Shown: in pieces, positions 1 through 5,996 of the stretch
Numbering within the stretch: position 1 is the stretch's first letter
How the letters are laid out: every line of letters starts with the position of its first letter
Assembly (NCBI GenBank): GCA_045801465.1
Contig: JBJMSU010000077.1
Location: 1-7,225 of the forward strand
Direction of reading: 5' to 3'
Source: DATFWC01 sp045801465
Lineage (GTDB): Bacteria > Pseudomonadota > Alphaproteobacteria > Rhizobiales > Xanthobacteraceae
Length of the DNA: 7,225 bases
The notes under the pieces: model-generated
Database searches by the model: none
What the model was told of the DNA's origin: nothing
Seen by the model: the letters and a program-made list of their open reading frames with translations, nothing else
Made by a program: the position numbers and the translations under genes

Positions 1-490
1 GCACGCTCGAGCCGGTGCCGGTCGACGCGAAGGTCAGCTTGCCGTTCTGCTGTTTCGCCAGCGCAATCAATTCCGCGATTGAGCGCACCGGCACCGATGG
101 GTTCACCAGCACCACGTTGCTGCTCGACGCGATCAATCCGATCGGCGCAAAATCCTTGCGCGGATCGTAGCCGGCGTTGGGATAGAGCGACGGATTGATC
201 GCGAGCGAGCTCGTGGCGATCAGCAGGGTGTAGCCATCGGGCTCCGCCTTGGCGACCTGTCGCGTTGCGATGGTGCCGCCGGCGCCGCCGCGATTCTCGA
301 TCACGACGGTCTGGCCGAGGCTTGCGCTCATCTTCTCGGCAACGATACGCGCGATCACGTCGTTGCCGCCGCCGGCCGCGTAGGGCACCACCAGCGTGAT
401 CGGACGCGCCGGATAATCCGCCGCCTTGGCCGTCGCGAGGCCGGAAAGGATCGTGGCCGTAACCGCGGCCGCACGCAGCCACACGTTCAT
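1..490 (-). CDS. Bug-family (TctC-like) tripartite tricarboxylate transporter substrate-binding protein, C-terminus cut by window edge
   Basis: Periplasmic solute-binding protein that would hand a carboxylate or similar small molecule to a TctAB-type membrane carrier. The frame is open from the ATG at 490 to the left edge (163 residues; the family is usually about 320). Residues 1 to about 23 form a signal peptide ending in ATAKAA. The mature part has the Bug landmarks: DYPARPITLVVPYAAGGGND (24-43), GGAGGTIATR (68-77), PDGYTLL (84-90) and the LYPNAGYDPRKDF segment (from 102). It begins 8 bp after the stop of the upstream Bug gene, so the two are almost certainly co-transcribed. The start is uncertain: AAGGA lies 15 nt before the ATG but 9 nt before an in-frame GTG at 496, which would add two residues. 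By eye it is about 60% identical to the Bug protein at 2766-3737 over the shared part. The ligand is unknown. Confidence 0.93.
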   Translation of the reverse strand, partial: MNVWLRAAAVTATILSGLATAKAADYPARPITLVVPYAAGGGNDVIARIVAEKMSASLGQTVVIENRGGAGGTIATRQVAKAEPDGYTLLIATSSLAINPSLYPNAGYDPRKDFAPIGLIASSSNVVLVNPSVPVRSIAELIALAKQQNGKLTFASTGTGSSV

Positions 491-498
491 TGTCACGT

Positions 499-1476
499 TC
501 ACTGTTCCTTGGCGCCGGACTTCTTCACGATGGCGGACCACTTGGTCTCTTCCTTGTCGATATCGGCGGCGTATTCCTCAGGTGTCGAAGCGAGCGGCTC
601 AGTGCCGTCGGCGGCGAGCTTCTGCTTGAACTCATCGGTCATGACGGCGTTGCGCAAGGCCGCATTCAGCTTGTCGACGATCGGCTTCGGCGTGCCGGCC
701 GGCGCCATCACGCCGAGCCAGATGGTTGCCTCGTAGCCGGACACGCCGGCTTCATCGACGGTCGGGACTTCCGGCATGATCGCCGAGCGCTGCTTGCCGC
801 TGGTGCCGAGCGCGATCACCTGTCCGGCGCGCACGTTCGACGCCATGGTGGTGATGGCATCGAACATCATATGGACGTGGCCACCGATCACGCTGTTGCG
901 CGCTTCGCCTGAGGCCTTGTGCGGCACGTGCACGATGTCGGTTGCGCTCATGGCTTTGAACAGCTCGCCGGCCATGTGGTACGGCGTGCCCGGTCCGGAC
1001 GAGGCATAGTTGAGCCCGCCGGGTTTGGATTTGGCGAGCGCGATGAACTCCTTCAGGTTCTTCGCCGGCACCGACGGATGCATGACCATGATGAGGTCGG
1101 AATAGTTGATGGGCGAAACCGGAACGAAGTCACGCATCAATTGGAACGGCTTGTTCGGGATCAGCGACTCGTTGGTGGTGTGGGTGTTCGACATGACCAG
1201 CAGCGTGTAGCCGTCGGGGGCCGACTTCGCCACCGCATCGGTGCCGATGATCGAACCGGCTCCCGGGCGATCCTCGACGACGAATGTCTGTTTGAGCGTA
1301 TCGGAGAGGTGCTGCGCCAGGACGCGCGCGAAAACGTCGGCCGGCCCGCCGGCGCCGAACGGCACGACGATGCGGACCGACTTCGCTGGATAGTCCTGGG
1401 ACCACGCCTGCGAGCACGGCAGGGCGGGCGCGACCACAAGCGCTGCGAGCGCGGCAAGACGCGGCAAGACGGTCAT
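499..1476 (-). CDS. Bug-family (TctC-like) tripartite tricarboxylate transporter substrate-binding protein
   Basis: Complete periplasmic binding protein of 325 residues, normal for the Bug family. The ATG at 1476 is chosen because a strong GGGAGGAG (1485-1492) precedes it and a signal peptide starts there. The frame stays open upstream to 1761, but that extension is Arg-rich and has no family similarity. Residues 1 to about 27 are hydrophobic and end in AWSQ before DYPAKSVRIVVPF. The Cys at 21 lacks a good lipobox. Family landmarks are VPFGAGGPADVFAR (38-51), GAGSIIGTD (72-80), PDGYTLL (87-93), the GGHVHMMFDA segment, LPEVPTV-like MPEVPTV, and the C-terminal EEYAADIDKEETKWSAIVKK. It is clearly more diverged from the other two Bug proteins here than those are from each other. 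It is the first gene of a pair with the gene ending at the left edge (8-bp gap). The ligand cannot be predicted. Confidence 0.95.
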   Translation of the reverse strand: MTVLPRLAALAALVVAPALPCSQAWSQDYPAKSVRIVVPFGAGGPADVFARVLAQHLSDTLKQTFVVEDRPGAGSIIGTDAVAKSAPDGYTLLVMSNTHTTNESLIPNKPFQLMRDFVPVSPINYSDLIMVMHPSVPAKNLKEFIALAKSKPGGLNYASSGPGTPYHMAGELFKAMSATDIVHVPHKASGEARNSVIGGHVHMMFDAITTMASNVRAGQVIALGTSGKQRSAIMPEVPTVDEAGVSGYEATIWLGVMAPAGTPKPIVDKLNAALRNAVMTDEFKQKLAADGTEPLASTPEEYAADIDKEETKWSAIVKKSGAKEQ

Positions 1477-1484
1477 GAACGAAG

Positions 1485-1492
1485 CTCCTCCC
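1485..1492 (-). promoter_or_regulatory. Ribosome binding site fixing the start of the Bug gene at 1476
   Basis: GGGAGGAG on the minus strand. The GGAGG core is 10 nt, and the overlapping GGAG 8 nt, from the ATG at 1476. It decides between this start and the longer open frame reaching 1761. Confidence 0.8.
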
Positions 1493-1506
1493 GGGTTGAT
1501 CTCTCT

Positions 1507-1544
1507 GCCATAAACAAACGCGCCCGGTCCTTCAATCCGGGCGC
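1507..1544 (-). promoter_or_regulatory. Leader hairpin with T-rich tail, overlapping a weak sigma70-like promoter, ahead of the Bug gene pair
   Basis: A perfect 8-bp GC stem (1537-1544 with 1520-1527, loop of 9 nt) is followed on the minus strand by GTTTGTTTAT, the form of an intrinsic terminator or attenuator. The same stretch holds TTGAAG (1530-1535) and TATGGC (1507-1512) 17 bp apart, a poor but correctly spaced -35/-10 pair that would give a leader of about 25 nt. The sequence does not say which reading is right. The hairpin may stop read-through from upstream or may act as an attenuator. Confidence 0.4.
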
Positions 1545-1570
1545 ATCTGACGATTTCGTCGCATCCGACC

Positions 1571-1620
1571 GTAGGCCGGATGAGCGCGAAGCGCGAAATC
1601 GGGCCTTCGCCCGCCGAAGG
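1571..1620. repeat. REP-like palindromic intergenic element
   Basis: A 9-bp arm AGGCCGGAT (1573-1581) pairs with ATCGGGCCT (1598-1606) with one mismatch. It encloses a GCGC-GAA-GCGC mini-hairpin (1584-1594). A second hairpin follows, CCTTCG/CGAAGG (1604-1609 with 1615-1620). The GTAGGCCGGATGAGCG-type core is a form I recognise from dispersed short palindromes in many proteobacterial genomes. Copy number cannot be checked here. Confidence 0.45.
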
Positions 1621-1721
1621 GTCAACGTTAGTCCTTCGATCGTGACGGGGTATGGCCCGCAGGCGGGATCGGCACCGTGCATTTCGCTGTCGCTCGTGCA
1701 CGCCACGGGGGCGCAAACGCA

Positions 1722-1745
1722 AGGTGGCCCCGCGCGGGGCCACCT
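1722..1745 (-). terminator. Probable terminator of the small exported-protein gene (24-bp perfect palindrome)
   Basis: A perfect 24-bp palindrome beginning AGGTGGCCCC gives a 10-bp GC-rich stem with a GCGC loop. It starts 26 nt after the stop codon at 1772. On the minus strand it is followed by TTGCGTTTGCG, only a weak T tract, so termination may be partial. Confidence 0.55.
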
Positions 1746-1771
1746 GACGTTCCAATGGCAACCAGGGACGG

Positions 1772-2044
1772 TCAGCAGGTGCTCTTCCTGCGAGTCACAG
1801 TGGTGCCGTTCGGCATCCTTTCCCTGACGGTCACCGAGCGACAGCCTTCGCCGCCGACGGTGGCGCGATCACGGTATCCATACCTGTCCTCGCGCCAGTG
1901 CCGCTCGCGATAGCGATCCGGCTCACCGACCCTCACGCCGACGCCGGGACCTTGGATGGAAACGCCCTGCGCGGACGCGGTGGAGGCCGGAACGGCTCCG
2001 GCCAGGACGGTAGCGGCAGCAATGGCCAACAGTGTTGCGCGCAT
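1772..2044 (-). CDS. Small exported protein of unknown function
   Basis: 90 residues. Residues 1-25 are a clear signal peptide (hydrophobic core, then ASA before QG), so the product is probably periplasmic. The mature part starts with a Gly/Val stretch (GVSIQGPGVGVRVG, 27-40), then an Arg/Tyr-rich segment (43-60), and ends in GCRSVTVRERMPNG...STC, with two cysteines (68 and 90) that could form a disulfide. I have seen similar short exported proteins annotated as hypothetical in Bradyrhizobium relatives (memory, not a search). GAGGAG lies 6 nt before the ATG. A candidate EcfG promoter ends about 49 bp upstream of the start, which suggests induction in the general stress response. A strong palindrome follows the stop. 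It appears to be a single-gene unit. No enzymatic motif is visible. Confidence 0.82.
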   Translation of the reverse strand: MRATLLAIAAATVLAGAVPASTASAQGVSIQGPGVGVRVGEPDRYRERHWREDRYGYRDRATVGGEGCRSVTVRERMPNGTTVTRRKSTC

Positions 2045-2092
2045 ATTCCACTCCTCGTGTTGCCTCGACCGATCGGCCGATAGTGCCGGATC

Positions 2093-2117
2093 AACGACAA
2101 TCCGTAGGTTTGGTTCC
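2093..2117 (-). promoter_or_regulatory. Candidate EcfG (general stress sigma factor) promoter for the small exported protein
   Basis: On the minus strand, GGAAC (2117-2113), a 16-bp spacer, then CGTT (2096-2093). This equals the alphaproteobacterial EcfG consensus GGAAC-N16/17-CGTT. The -10 element is 48 bp from the ATG at 2044, a sensible leader length. The match and position are seen; use by EcfG is inferred. Confidence 0.6.
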
Positions 2118-2304
2118 TGACAGAGGAGCTTTTCCTGCTGCGCGGCTGTTCATGGTGAAGACTGCTGGAGCGCCGCCTTCGCGCACCGCAGGCGCACCCG
2201 AGCCGCACGCAACCACAGGGCGGAAAGCGCCACGGTATGGGGTTCCCAGATGTATGCCGTGCGGTCGAGCGTCGCCGCGGAAATGAGGGTCTTCTCGCGC
2301 TGCG

Positions 2305-2502
2305 CTAACGGTCGCGATCGAGCTGGCTTTCCTTGGCCACGCGTTCGAACGCCTCGCCGGCACTCTTGATGCGATATTGATAATCCTCGCCATCCGACGG
2401 CAGCAGCTTGATCACCTTATAACTGCCGTTGGCCCCCGCGCGGCCCATCGGGCCGGACGTGAAGTACACGGTCTGTCCGATCGAGAATCTGTGCGCTTTC
2501 AA
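2305..2502 (-). CDS. Small conserved protein of unknown function, TTG start
   Basis: 65 residues if started at the TTG at 2502 (M)KAHRFSIGQTVYFTSG, ending ESQLDRDR. The TTG is chosen because AGGAG (2514-2510) lies 7 nt before it. An earlier in-frame TTG at 2520 sits upstream of that ribosome binding site and is unlikely. There is no signal peptide or membrane segment, so it is probably cytosolic. The sequence is basic at the start, with a beta-rich-looking centre (GQTVYFTSG, SYKVIKLLP, YQYRIKS) and a charged end (ERVAKESQL). The GEDYQYRIKS...ERVAKESQL part resembles a short hypothetical protein common in Rhizobiales (memory only). An SH3-like small barrel is conceivable but unproven. The gene stands alone, with about 260 bp on each side. 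Confidence 0.72.
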   Translation of the reverse strand: MKAHRFSIGQTVYFTSGPMGRAGANGSYKVIKLLPSDGEDYQYRIKSAGEAFERVAKESQLDRDR

Positions 2503-2509
2503 CGCTACT

Positions 2510-2514
2510 CTCCT
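2510..2514 (-). promoter_or_regulatory. Ribosome binding site pointing to the TTG start at 2502
   Basis: AGGAG on the minus strand, 7 nt before TTG at 2502. No ATG or GTG codon lies in frame at a suitable distance, so this site decides the start. Confidence 0.65.
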
Positions 2515-2547
2515 GCACAATAATCAAGTCGCCCACGACGGCCCTCA

Positions 2548-2576
2548 ATGAACTGTCGTTCATCAACTGGTATAAT
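2548..2576 (+). promoter_or_regulatory. Extended -10 promoter element with adjacent inverted repeat
   Basis: TGGTATAAT (2568-2576) is a perfect extended -10 (TGn plus TATAAT) on the plus strand. About where a -35 would lie there is a perfect inverted repeat, ATGAAC-N4-GTTCAT (2548-2563), possibly an operator; no good -35 hexamer is seen. No plus-strand gene follows, so any transcript would be a short non-coding RNA or would run antisense to the Bug gene at 2766-3737. Confidence 0.4.
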
Positions 2577-2588
2577 AGCAGAGCATGC

Positions 2589-2657
2589 AACGGTTTGGGG
2601 TAAAAAAAGCCGTTTTTGGCAAATGCTGCGACCGGGAGCCGCTATTGGTCCATTTTT
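2589..2657 (+). other. AT-richer intergenic stretch with two terminator-like hairpins; possible small RNA
   Basis: Downstream of the plus-strand extended -10 lie AACGG/CCGTT (2589-2593 with 2610-2614, running into TTTTT) and a second weak stem, GACC/GGTC (2630-2633 with 2647-2650), followed by CATTTTT. A transcript starting near 2583 would be about 30 to 75 nt long. The base composition is visibly lower in GC than the flanking genes. No convincing protein is encoded. A small RNA is only a possibility. Confidence 0.25.
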
Positions 2658-2765
2658 CAGAGCATCCCAATGCGTTAAAAGAATTGTCGAAGGTATTGTA
2701 TTAGCGTGGCCCGGCTGTCTCCGCGGAGGACGGCGAGATCAGGGGCGTGCCTTTGGAACGGCAGA

Positions 2766-3737
2766 TTACTCCATTTTCAGGCCGAGTTTCCGCACCAGCG
2801 CGCCCCATTTGGCCTCCTCGCGGTCGATTTCGGCGGCGTAGTCGTCGGGCGAGCTCTCGACCGGGTCGGCCCCTTCCCGGCGCAGCCGCTCCTGCACGTC
2901 TTCGGCAGCGAGCGCGCTCTGGAGCTCGCGGTTGAGCCGGTCGATGATGGCGCGCGGCGTGCCGGCCGGCGCCAGCAGGCCGTAGCGCACGGCGGCGGAA
3001 AACCCCGGCAGGCTCGCCTCCGCCACGGTCGGCACCTCGGGCAGCAAACGCGAGCGCGCCGGCGTCGTCACGGCGAGCGCGCGCAAGGTGCCGGCGCGCA
3101 CGTGGCTCATATTCGTCAGCGGCGGCGCGAACATCATCTTGATGTGGCCGCCGAGGAGATCGCTCACCGCCGGTGCCGTGCCCTTGTAGGGAATGAAGGT
3201 GAGCTCGATGCCGGCCGTACGCGCGAACAGTTCGCTGGTGATGTGGCCGACCGTGCCGGGCGTGGTGCCGTAATTGATTTCGCCCGGCCGCGCCTTCGCC
3301 AGCGCGATCAATTCAGCAACCGACGTCGCCGGCAACGACGGATGCACGCACAGGACGCTGCCCTGCGAGGCGATCAACCCGATCGGCGCAAAGTCCTTGC
3401 GCGGATCGTAGCCGGCATTGGGATAGAGCGTCGGGTTGACGCTCAGCGTGCCGGTATAGCCGAGCATCAGCGTATAGCCGTCGGGTCGCGCCGCCGCCGC
3501 CGCGCGCGTCGCGATCGTGCCACCGGCGCCCGCGCGGTTGTCGATGACGATCTGCTGGCCCAGCGCGACGCCGAGCTTTTCCGCCATCATGCGCGCCAGC
3601 ACGTCATTGCCGCCGCCGGCCGGGAACGGAACGATCAGCGTGATCGGCCGAGTGGGATAATCCTGCGCCGCCACCGGCGCGGCCGTCCACGCGAGCGCAA
3701 TGCCGAGCATGAAGGTGATGCAAGCGCGTCGTCTCAT
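2766..3737 (-). CDS. Bug-family (TctC-like) tripartite tricarboxylate transporter substrate-binding protein
   Basis: Complete periplasmic binding protein of 323 residues. GGGAGG lies 5 nt before the ATG at 3737. Residues 1-24 are a signal peptide (basic MRRR, hydrophobic core, PVAA before QDYP). Landmarks are PITLIVPFPAGGGNDVLAR (31-49), GAGGTIATR (70-78), PDGYTLM (85-91), the LYPNAGYDPRKDF segment (from 104), GGHIKMMFA, LPEVPTVAEA, LLAPAGTP and the C-terminal DYAAEIDREEAKWGALVRKLG. It lies on the same strand downstream of the lyase-leuC-leuD operon but is separated from leuD by 248 bp containing a palindromic repeat, so co-transcription is uncertain. It could supply the substrate of that operon. 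It is a close paralog of the truncated Bug gene at the left edge. TctA and TctB are not in the window; Bug proteins often outnumber their membrane partners. The ligand is unknown. Confidence 0.95.
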   Translation of the reverse strand: MRRRACITFMLGIALAWTAAPVAAQDYPTRPITLIVPFPAGGGNDVLARMMAEKLGVALGQQIVIDNRAGAGGTIATRAAAAARPDGYTLMLGYTGTLSVNPTLYPNAGYDPRKDFAPIGLIASQGSVLCVHPSLPATSVAELIALAKARPGEINYGTTPGTVGHITSELFARTAGIELTFIPYKGTAPAVSDLLGGHIKMMFAPPLTNMSHVRAGTLRALAVTTPARSRLLPEVPTVAEASLPGFSAAVRYGLLAPAGTPRAIIDRLNRELQSALAAEDVQERLRREGADPVESSPDDYAAEIDREEAKWGALVRKLGLKME

Positions 3738-3817
3738 ACCGGCCTCCCTTCAGGCAATGAAGTTAGCACACCCGCAGCCTGCATGAGCCGCGCGAAATGC
3801 GGGAACGGCCGGGATTA

Positions 3818-3947
3818 TCATCCCGCACGCGGTGCAGCGCGAAGCGGTGCACCGCAGATGCGGGATCCAGGAACACCGTGGTCCTGGATCCCGGGTCTGC
3901 AGCGCACCCCCTCCGCTTCGCTCCGTGCTGCGCTGCGCCCGGGATGA
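3818..3947. repeat. Composite palindromic intergenic repeat (REP/BIME-like), downstream of leuD
   Basis: The element is bounded by an 8-bp inverted repeat, TCATCCCG (3818-3825) and CGGGATGA (3940-3947). Inside are nested arms: ATCCCGCA with TGCGGGAT (ending at 3866) enclosing GGTGCA/TGCACC; a perfect 12-bp stem (3861-3872 with 3882-3893, loop 9 nt); and TCCCGGG...GCAGCGCA pairing with TGCGCTGC...CCCGGGA. The stems compete, so alternative folds are possible. The GGATCCAGGA...CCGGGATGACA style is one I associate with dispersed repeats of Bradyrhizobium-like genomes. It lies 38 bp past the leuD stop and may help end or stabilise the operon transcript. It encodes nothing credible. Confidence 0.7.
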
Positions 3948-3985
3948 CAGCGCTTCGCGCTCGTCCGCGCTACGAGTAGCGCCCC

Positions 3986-4591
3986 TCAAATCCAAGGCAC
4001 GTCCGCCTCGTACGCCTTTTCGAATGCCGCGATCGCCTCGCGGTGGCGCAGCGTGAAGGAAATGTCGTCGGTGCCGGCCAGCAGCAGTTCCTTGCGGAAC
4101 GGGTCGACGGTGAGACGATCGACGGTGCCGTCGGGCCCGCGCACCGTCTCGGCGGCAAGGTCGACCACGATATGCGCGCCCGGCCGCTGCTCCAGCTCGG
4201 AGCGCAGCGCCGCCACCCGCTCAGCCGGCAGCACGATCGGCAAAAGTCCGTTCTGCAAGCTGTTGCTGAAGAAGATGTCGCCGAAGCTCACCGCGATCAC
4301 GGCGCGAAAGCCGTAATCGGAGAGCGACCACACCGCCGCCTCGCGCGACGAGCCGCAGCCGAAGTTCACGTCTGCCACCAGAATACGGGCGTCGCGGTAG
4401 GCGGAGCGATTGAGCACGAACTCCGGCTTCGGTGCGCCGTCGTCGGCAAAGCGTAAATCATGGAACAGGAGATGGCCCCAGCCTTCGTGGCGCTTGCGCC
4501 ACAGGAAGCGCGCCGGAATGATCTGGTCGGTATCGACATTGGGCGCCGCCATCGGCGCCGCCACCGCGTCGAGGTGCTGGAACGGCTCCAT
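3986..4591 (-). CDS. leuD: LeuD-type small subunit of a 3-isopropylmalate dehydratase-like hydro-lyase
   Basis: Small (swivelling) subunit that pairs with the LeuC-type protein to hydrate/dehydrate a dicarboxylate; cytosolic. It has 201 residues, the normal LeuD length. Landmarks are NVDTDQIIPARFL (18-30), the substrate-loop region WRKRHEGWGHLLFHDLR (31-47), NFGCGSSRE (76-84), VSFGDIFFSNSLQNGLLPIVLP (from 101) and DPFRKELLLAGTDDI. The residues after GSSRE are AAVWSL, where housekeeping LeuD usually has HAPWAL, so the conserved His is Ala here. The ATG at 4591 shares its A with the TGA of leuC (TGATG) and has no strong ribosome binding site, which implies translational coupling. The frame is open upstream to 5209 inside leuC, but that part is out-of-frame leuC sequence. 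The family call is secure; leucine synthesis as its role is not. A catabolic paralog acting on a citraconate- or dimethylmaleate-like compound fits the context better. Confidence 0.93.
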   Translation of the reverse strand: MEPFQHLDAVAAPMAAPNVDTDQIIPARFLWRKRHEGWGHLLFHDLRFADDGAPKPEFVLNRSAYRDARILVADVNFGCGSSREAAVWSLSDYGFRAVIAVSFGDIFFSNSLQNGLLPIVLPAERVAALRSELEQRPGAHIVVDLAAETVRGPDGTVDRLTVDPFRKELLLAGTDDISFTLRHREAIAAFEKAYEADVPWI

Positions 4592-5988
4592 CACGATCTC
4601 AGGAGTTGCCGCACGTCGGTGAGCTTGCCGGTCACGGCGGCCGCCACCGCCATGGCGGGGCTCACCAGATGCGTGCGCGCGCCTTTGCCCTGGCGACCGA
4701 CGAAGTTGCGGTTCGAAGTCGAGGCGCAGCGTTCGCCGGCCGCCACCAGGTCGCCATTCATGCCGACGCACATGGAGCAGCCGGCCTCGCGCCACTCGAA
4801 CCCGGCGCGCTTGAAGATCACGTCCAGCCCTTCCGCTTCCGCTTGCGCCTTCACCAGGCCGGAACCCGGCACGATCATGGCCGGAATGACGGTGCGGCGG
4901 CCGTCGGCGACTCCGGCGGCGGCGCGCAGATCCTCGATGCGGCTGTTGGTGCACGAGCCGACGAACACGCGGTCGATGGCGATGTCGGCTAGCGGGGTGC
5001 CCGGCTTCAGGTCCATATAGGCGAGCGCGCGCTGCATCATGTCGCGCCGCGCCGCGTCGGCTGCGCTCGCCGGATCGGGAATGCGCGCCGTGATGGGCGC
5101 GGCGGTCTCGGGGCTCGTTCCCCATGTCACCATGGGGGCGATCTCCGCCGCATCGAGCCGCACCTCGCGGTCGAACTGCGCATCGGCGTCGGAAGTAAGC
5201 GAAGTCCAATGCGCCATCGCTTTATCCCAATCGGCGCCCTCCGGCGCGTAGGGCCGGCCCTTGAGATAGGCGAACGTCGTCTCGTCGGGCGCCACCATGC
5301 CGGCGCGCGCGCCGGCCTCGATCGACATGTTGCAGATCGTGAGGCGCCCTTCGATGCTCAAAGCCCGGATGGTCGAGCCGGCATATTCGATGGCATGGCC
5401 AGTCGCGCCCGCCGCGCTGATGGTGGCGATGATCGCCAGGATCACGTCCTTGGCATGCACGCCCGGCGCCAGCGTGCCGTCGATGGTGATCCGCATGTTC
5501 TTCGGCTTCTTCTGCCACAGCGTCTGCGTCGCCAGCACGTGGGCGACTTCCGATGCGCCAATGCCGAAGGCGAGCGCCCCGACGGCGCCGTGGGTCGCGG
5601 TATGGCTGTCGCCGCACACGATGATCATGCCGGGCTGGCTCAGGCCCTGCTCCGGCCCGACCACGTGCACGATGCCCTGGCGCCGGTCGGAAAGCCCGAA
5701 CAAGGTCACGTTGCTGGCCGCCGCATGGGCATCCAGATCCTCGATCATGCCGCGGCGGTGCGGCTCGCTCGCGGTAAGATCGCGGCGCAGGGTCGGCACA
5801 TAGTGATCGGGCGTCGCGAAGGTGCGATCCGGCCGACGCACGCCAAGCCCCCTCTCCTTCAGCGCACGGAAGGCATTGCTCGAGCCGTCGTGGACGAGAT
5901 GGCGATCGATGGAGAGCAAGGTCGCGCCGTCCGGGCGCACCAGGATCGCATGCGCGGCCCAGATCTTGTCGAGCAGGGTCGTCGCCAT
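4591..5988 (-). CDS. leuC: LeuC-type large subunit of a 3-isopropylmalate dehydratase-like hydro-lyase ([4Fe-4S])
   Basis: Catalytic large subunit of the aconitase superfamily, 465 residues (LeuC is about 466); cytosolic. The three Fe-S ligands are present: Cys346 in GSCTNSR (344-350) and Cys404/Cys407 in GCSMCVGMN (403-411). Other landmarks are DRRQGIVHVVGPEQG (101-115), CGDSHTATHGAVGALAFGIG (125-144), QKKPKNM (159-165) and the C-terminal SNRNFVGRQGKGARTHLVSP. The ATG at 5988 follows AGGGGG and begins the conserved MATTLLDKIW; the frame is open to 6057, but that would overlap the upstream gene. It deviates from housekeeping LeuC: DHYVPT (61-66) for DHNVPT, and HDGSSNAF (33-40) where HEVTSPQAF is usual. 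It starts 8 bp after the lyase gene and overlaps leuD by one base. The hydro-lyase call is certain; the true substrate is uncertain and may be a branched or unsaturated dicarboxylate rather than isopropylmalate. Confidence 0.94.
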   Translation of the reverse strand: MATTLLDKIWAAHAILVRPDGATLLSIDRHLVHDGSSNAFRALKERGLGVRRPDRTFATPDHYVPTLRRDLTASEPHRRGMIEDLDAHAAASNVTLFGLSDRRQGIVHVVGPEQGLSQPGMIIVCGDSHTATHGAVGALAFGIGASEVAHVLATQTLWQKKPKNMRITIDGTLAPGVHAKDVILAIIATISAAGATGHAIEYAGSTIRALSIEGRLTICNMSIEAGARAGMVAPDETTFAYLKGRPYAPEGADWDKAMAHWTSLTSDADAQFDREVRLDAAEIAPMVTWGTSPETAAPITARIPDPASAADAARRDMMQRALAYMDLKPGTPLADIAIDRVFVGSCTNSRIEDLRAAAGVADGRRTVIPAMIVPGSGLVKAQAEAEGLDVIFKRAGFEWREAGCSMCVGMNGDLVAAGERCASTSNRNFVGRQGKGARTHLVSPAMAVAAAVTGKLTDVRQLLRS

Positions 5989-5996
5989 GACGCCCC

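Noticed and set aside
919..1827. 302-residue plus-strand open frame
   Set aside because: Shadow of the Bug gene at 499-1476. It also crosses the REP-like element and terminator, and its composition is typical of antisense frames.
2091..2393. 100-residue minus-strand frame between the two small genes
   Set aside because: It overlaps the small gene at 2305-2502 in another frame, has no ribosome binding site or family resemblance, and runs through the EcfG promoter.
2706..3947. 413-residue open frame on the plus strand opposite a Bug gene
   Set aside because: It is antisense to a clear Bug gene, rich in Arg/His/Gly as expected from the complement of GC-rich codons, and has no recognisable domain.
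3750..3995. Short open frames on both strands in the gap after leuD
   Set aside because: They are translations of the palindromic repeat. Products of the type DPGSAAHP...APGMTA are, to my knowledge, common spurious calls from such repeats.
4592..5209. Long in-frame extension of leuD that would give a 407-residue protein
   Set aside because: The extra part is leuC sequence read in another frame, is rich in Arg/Gly, and has no LeuD similarity. The ATG at 4591 coupled to the leuC stop gives the normal 201-residue length.
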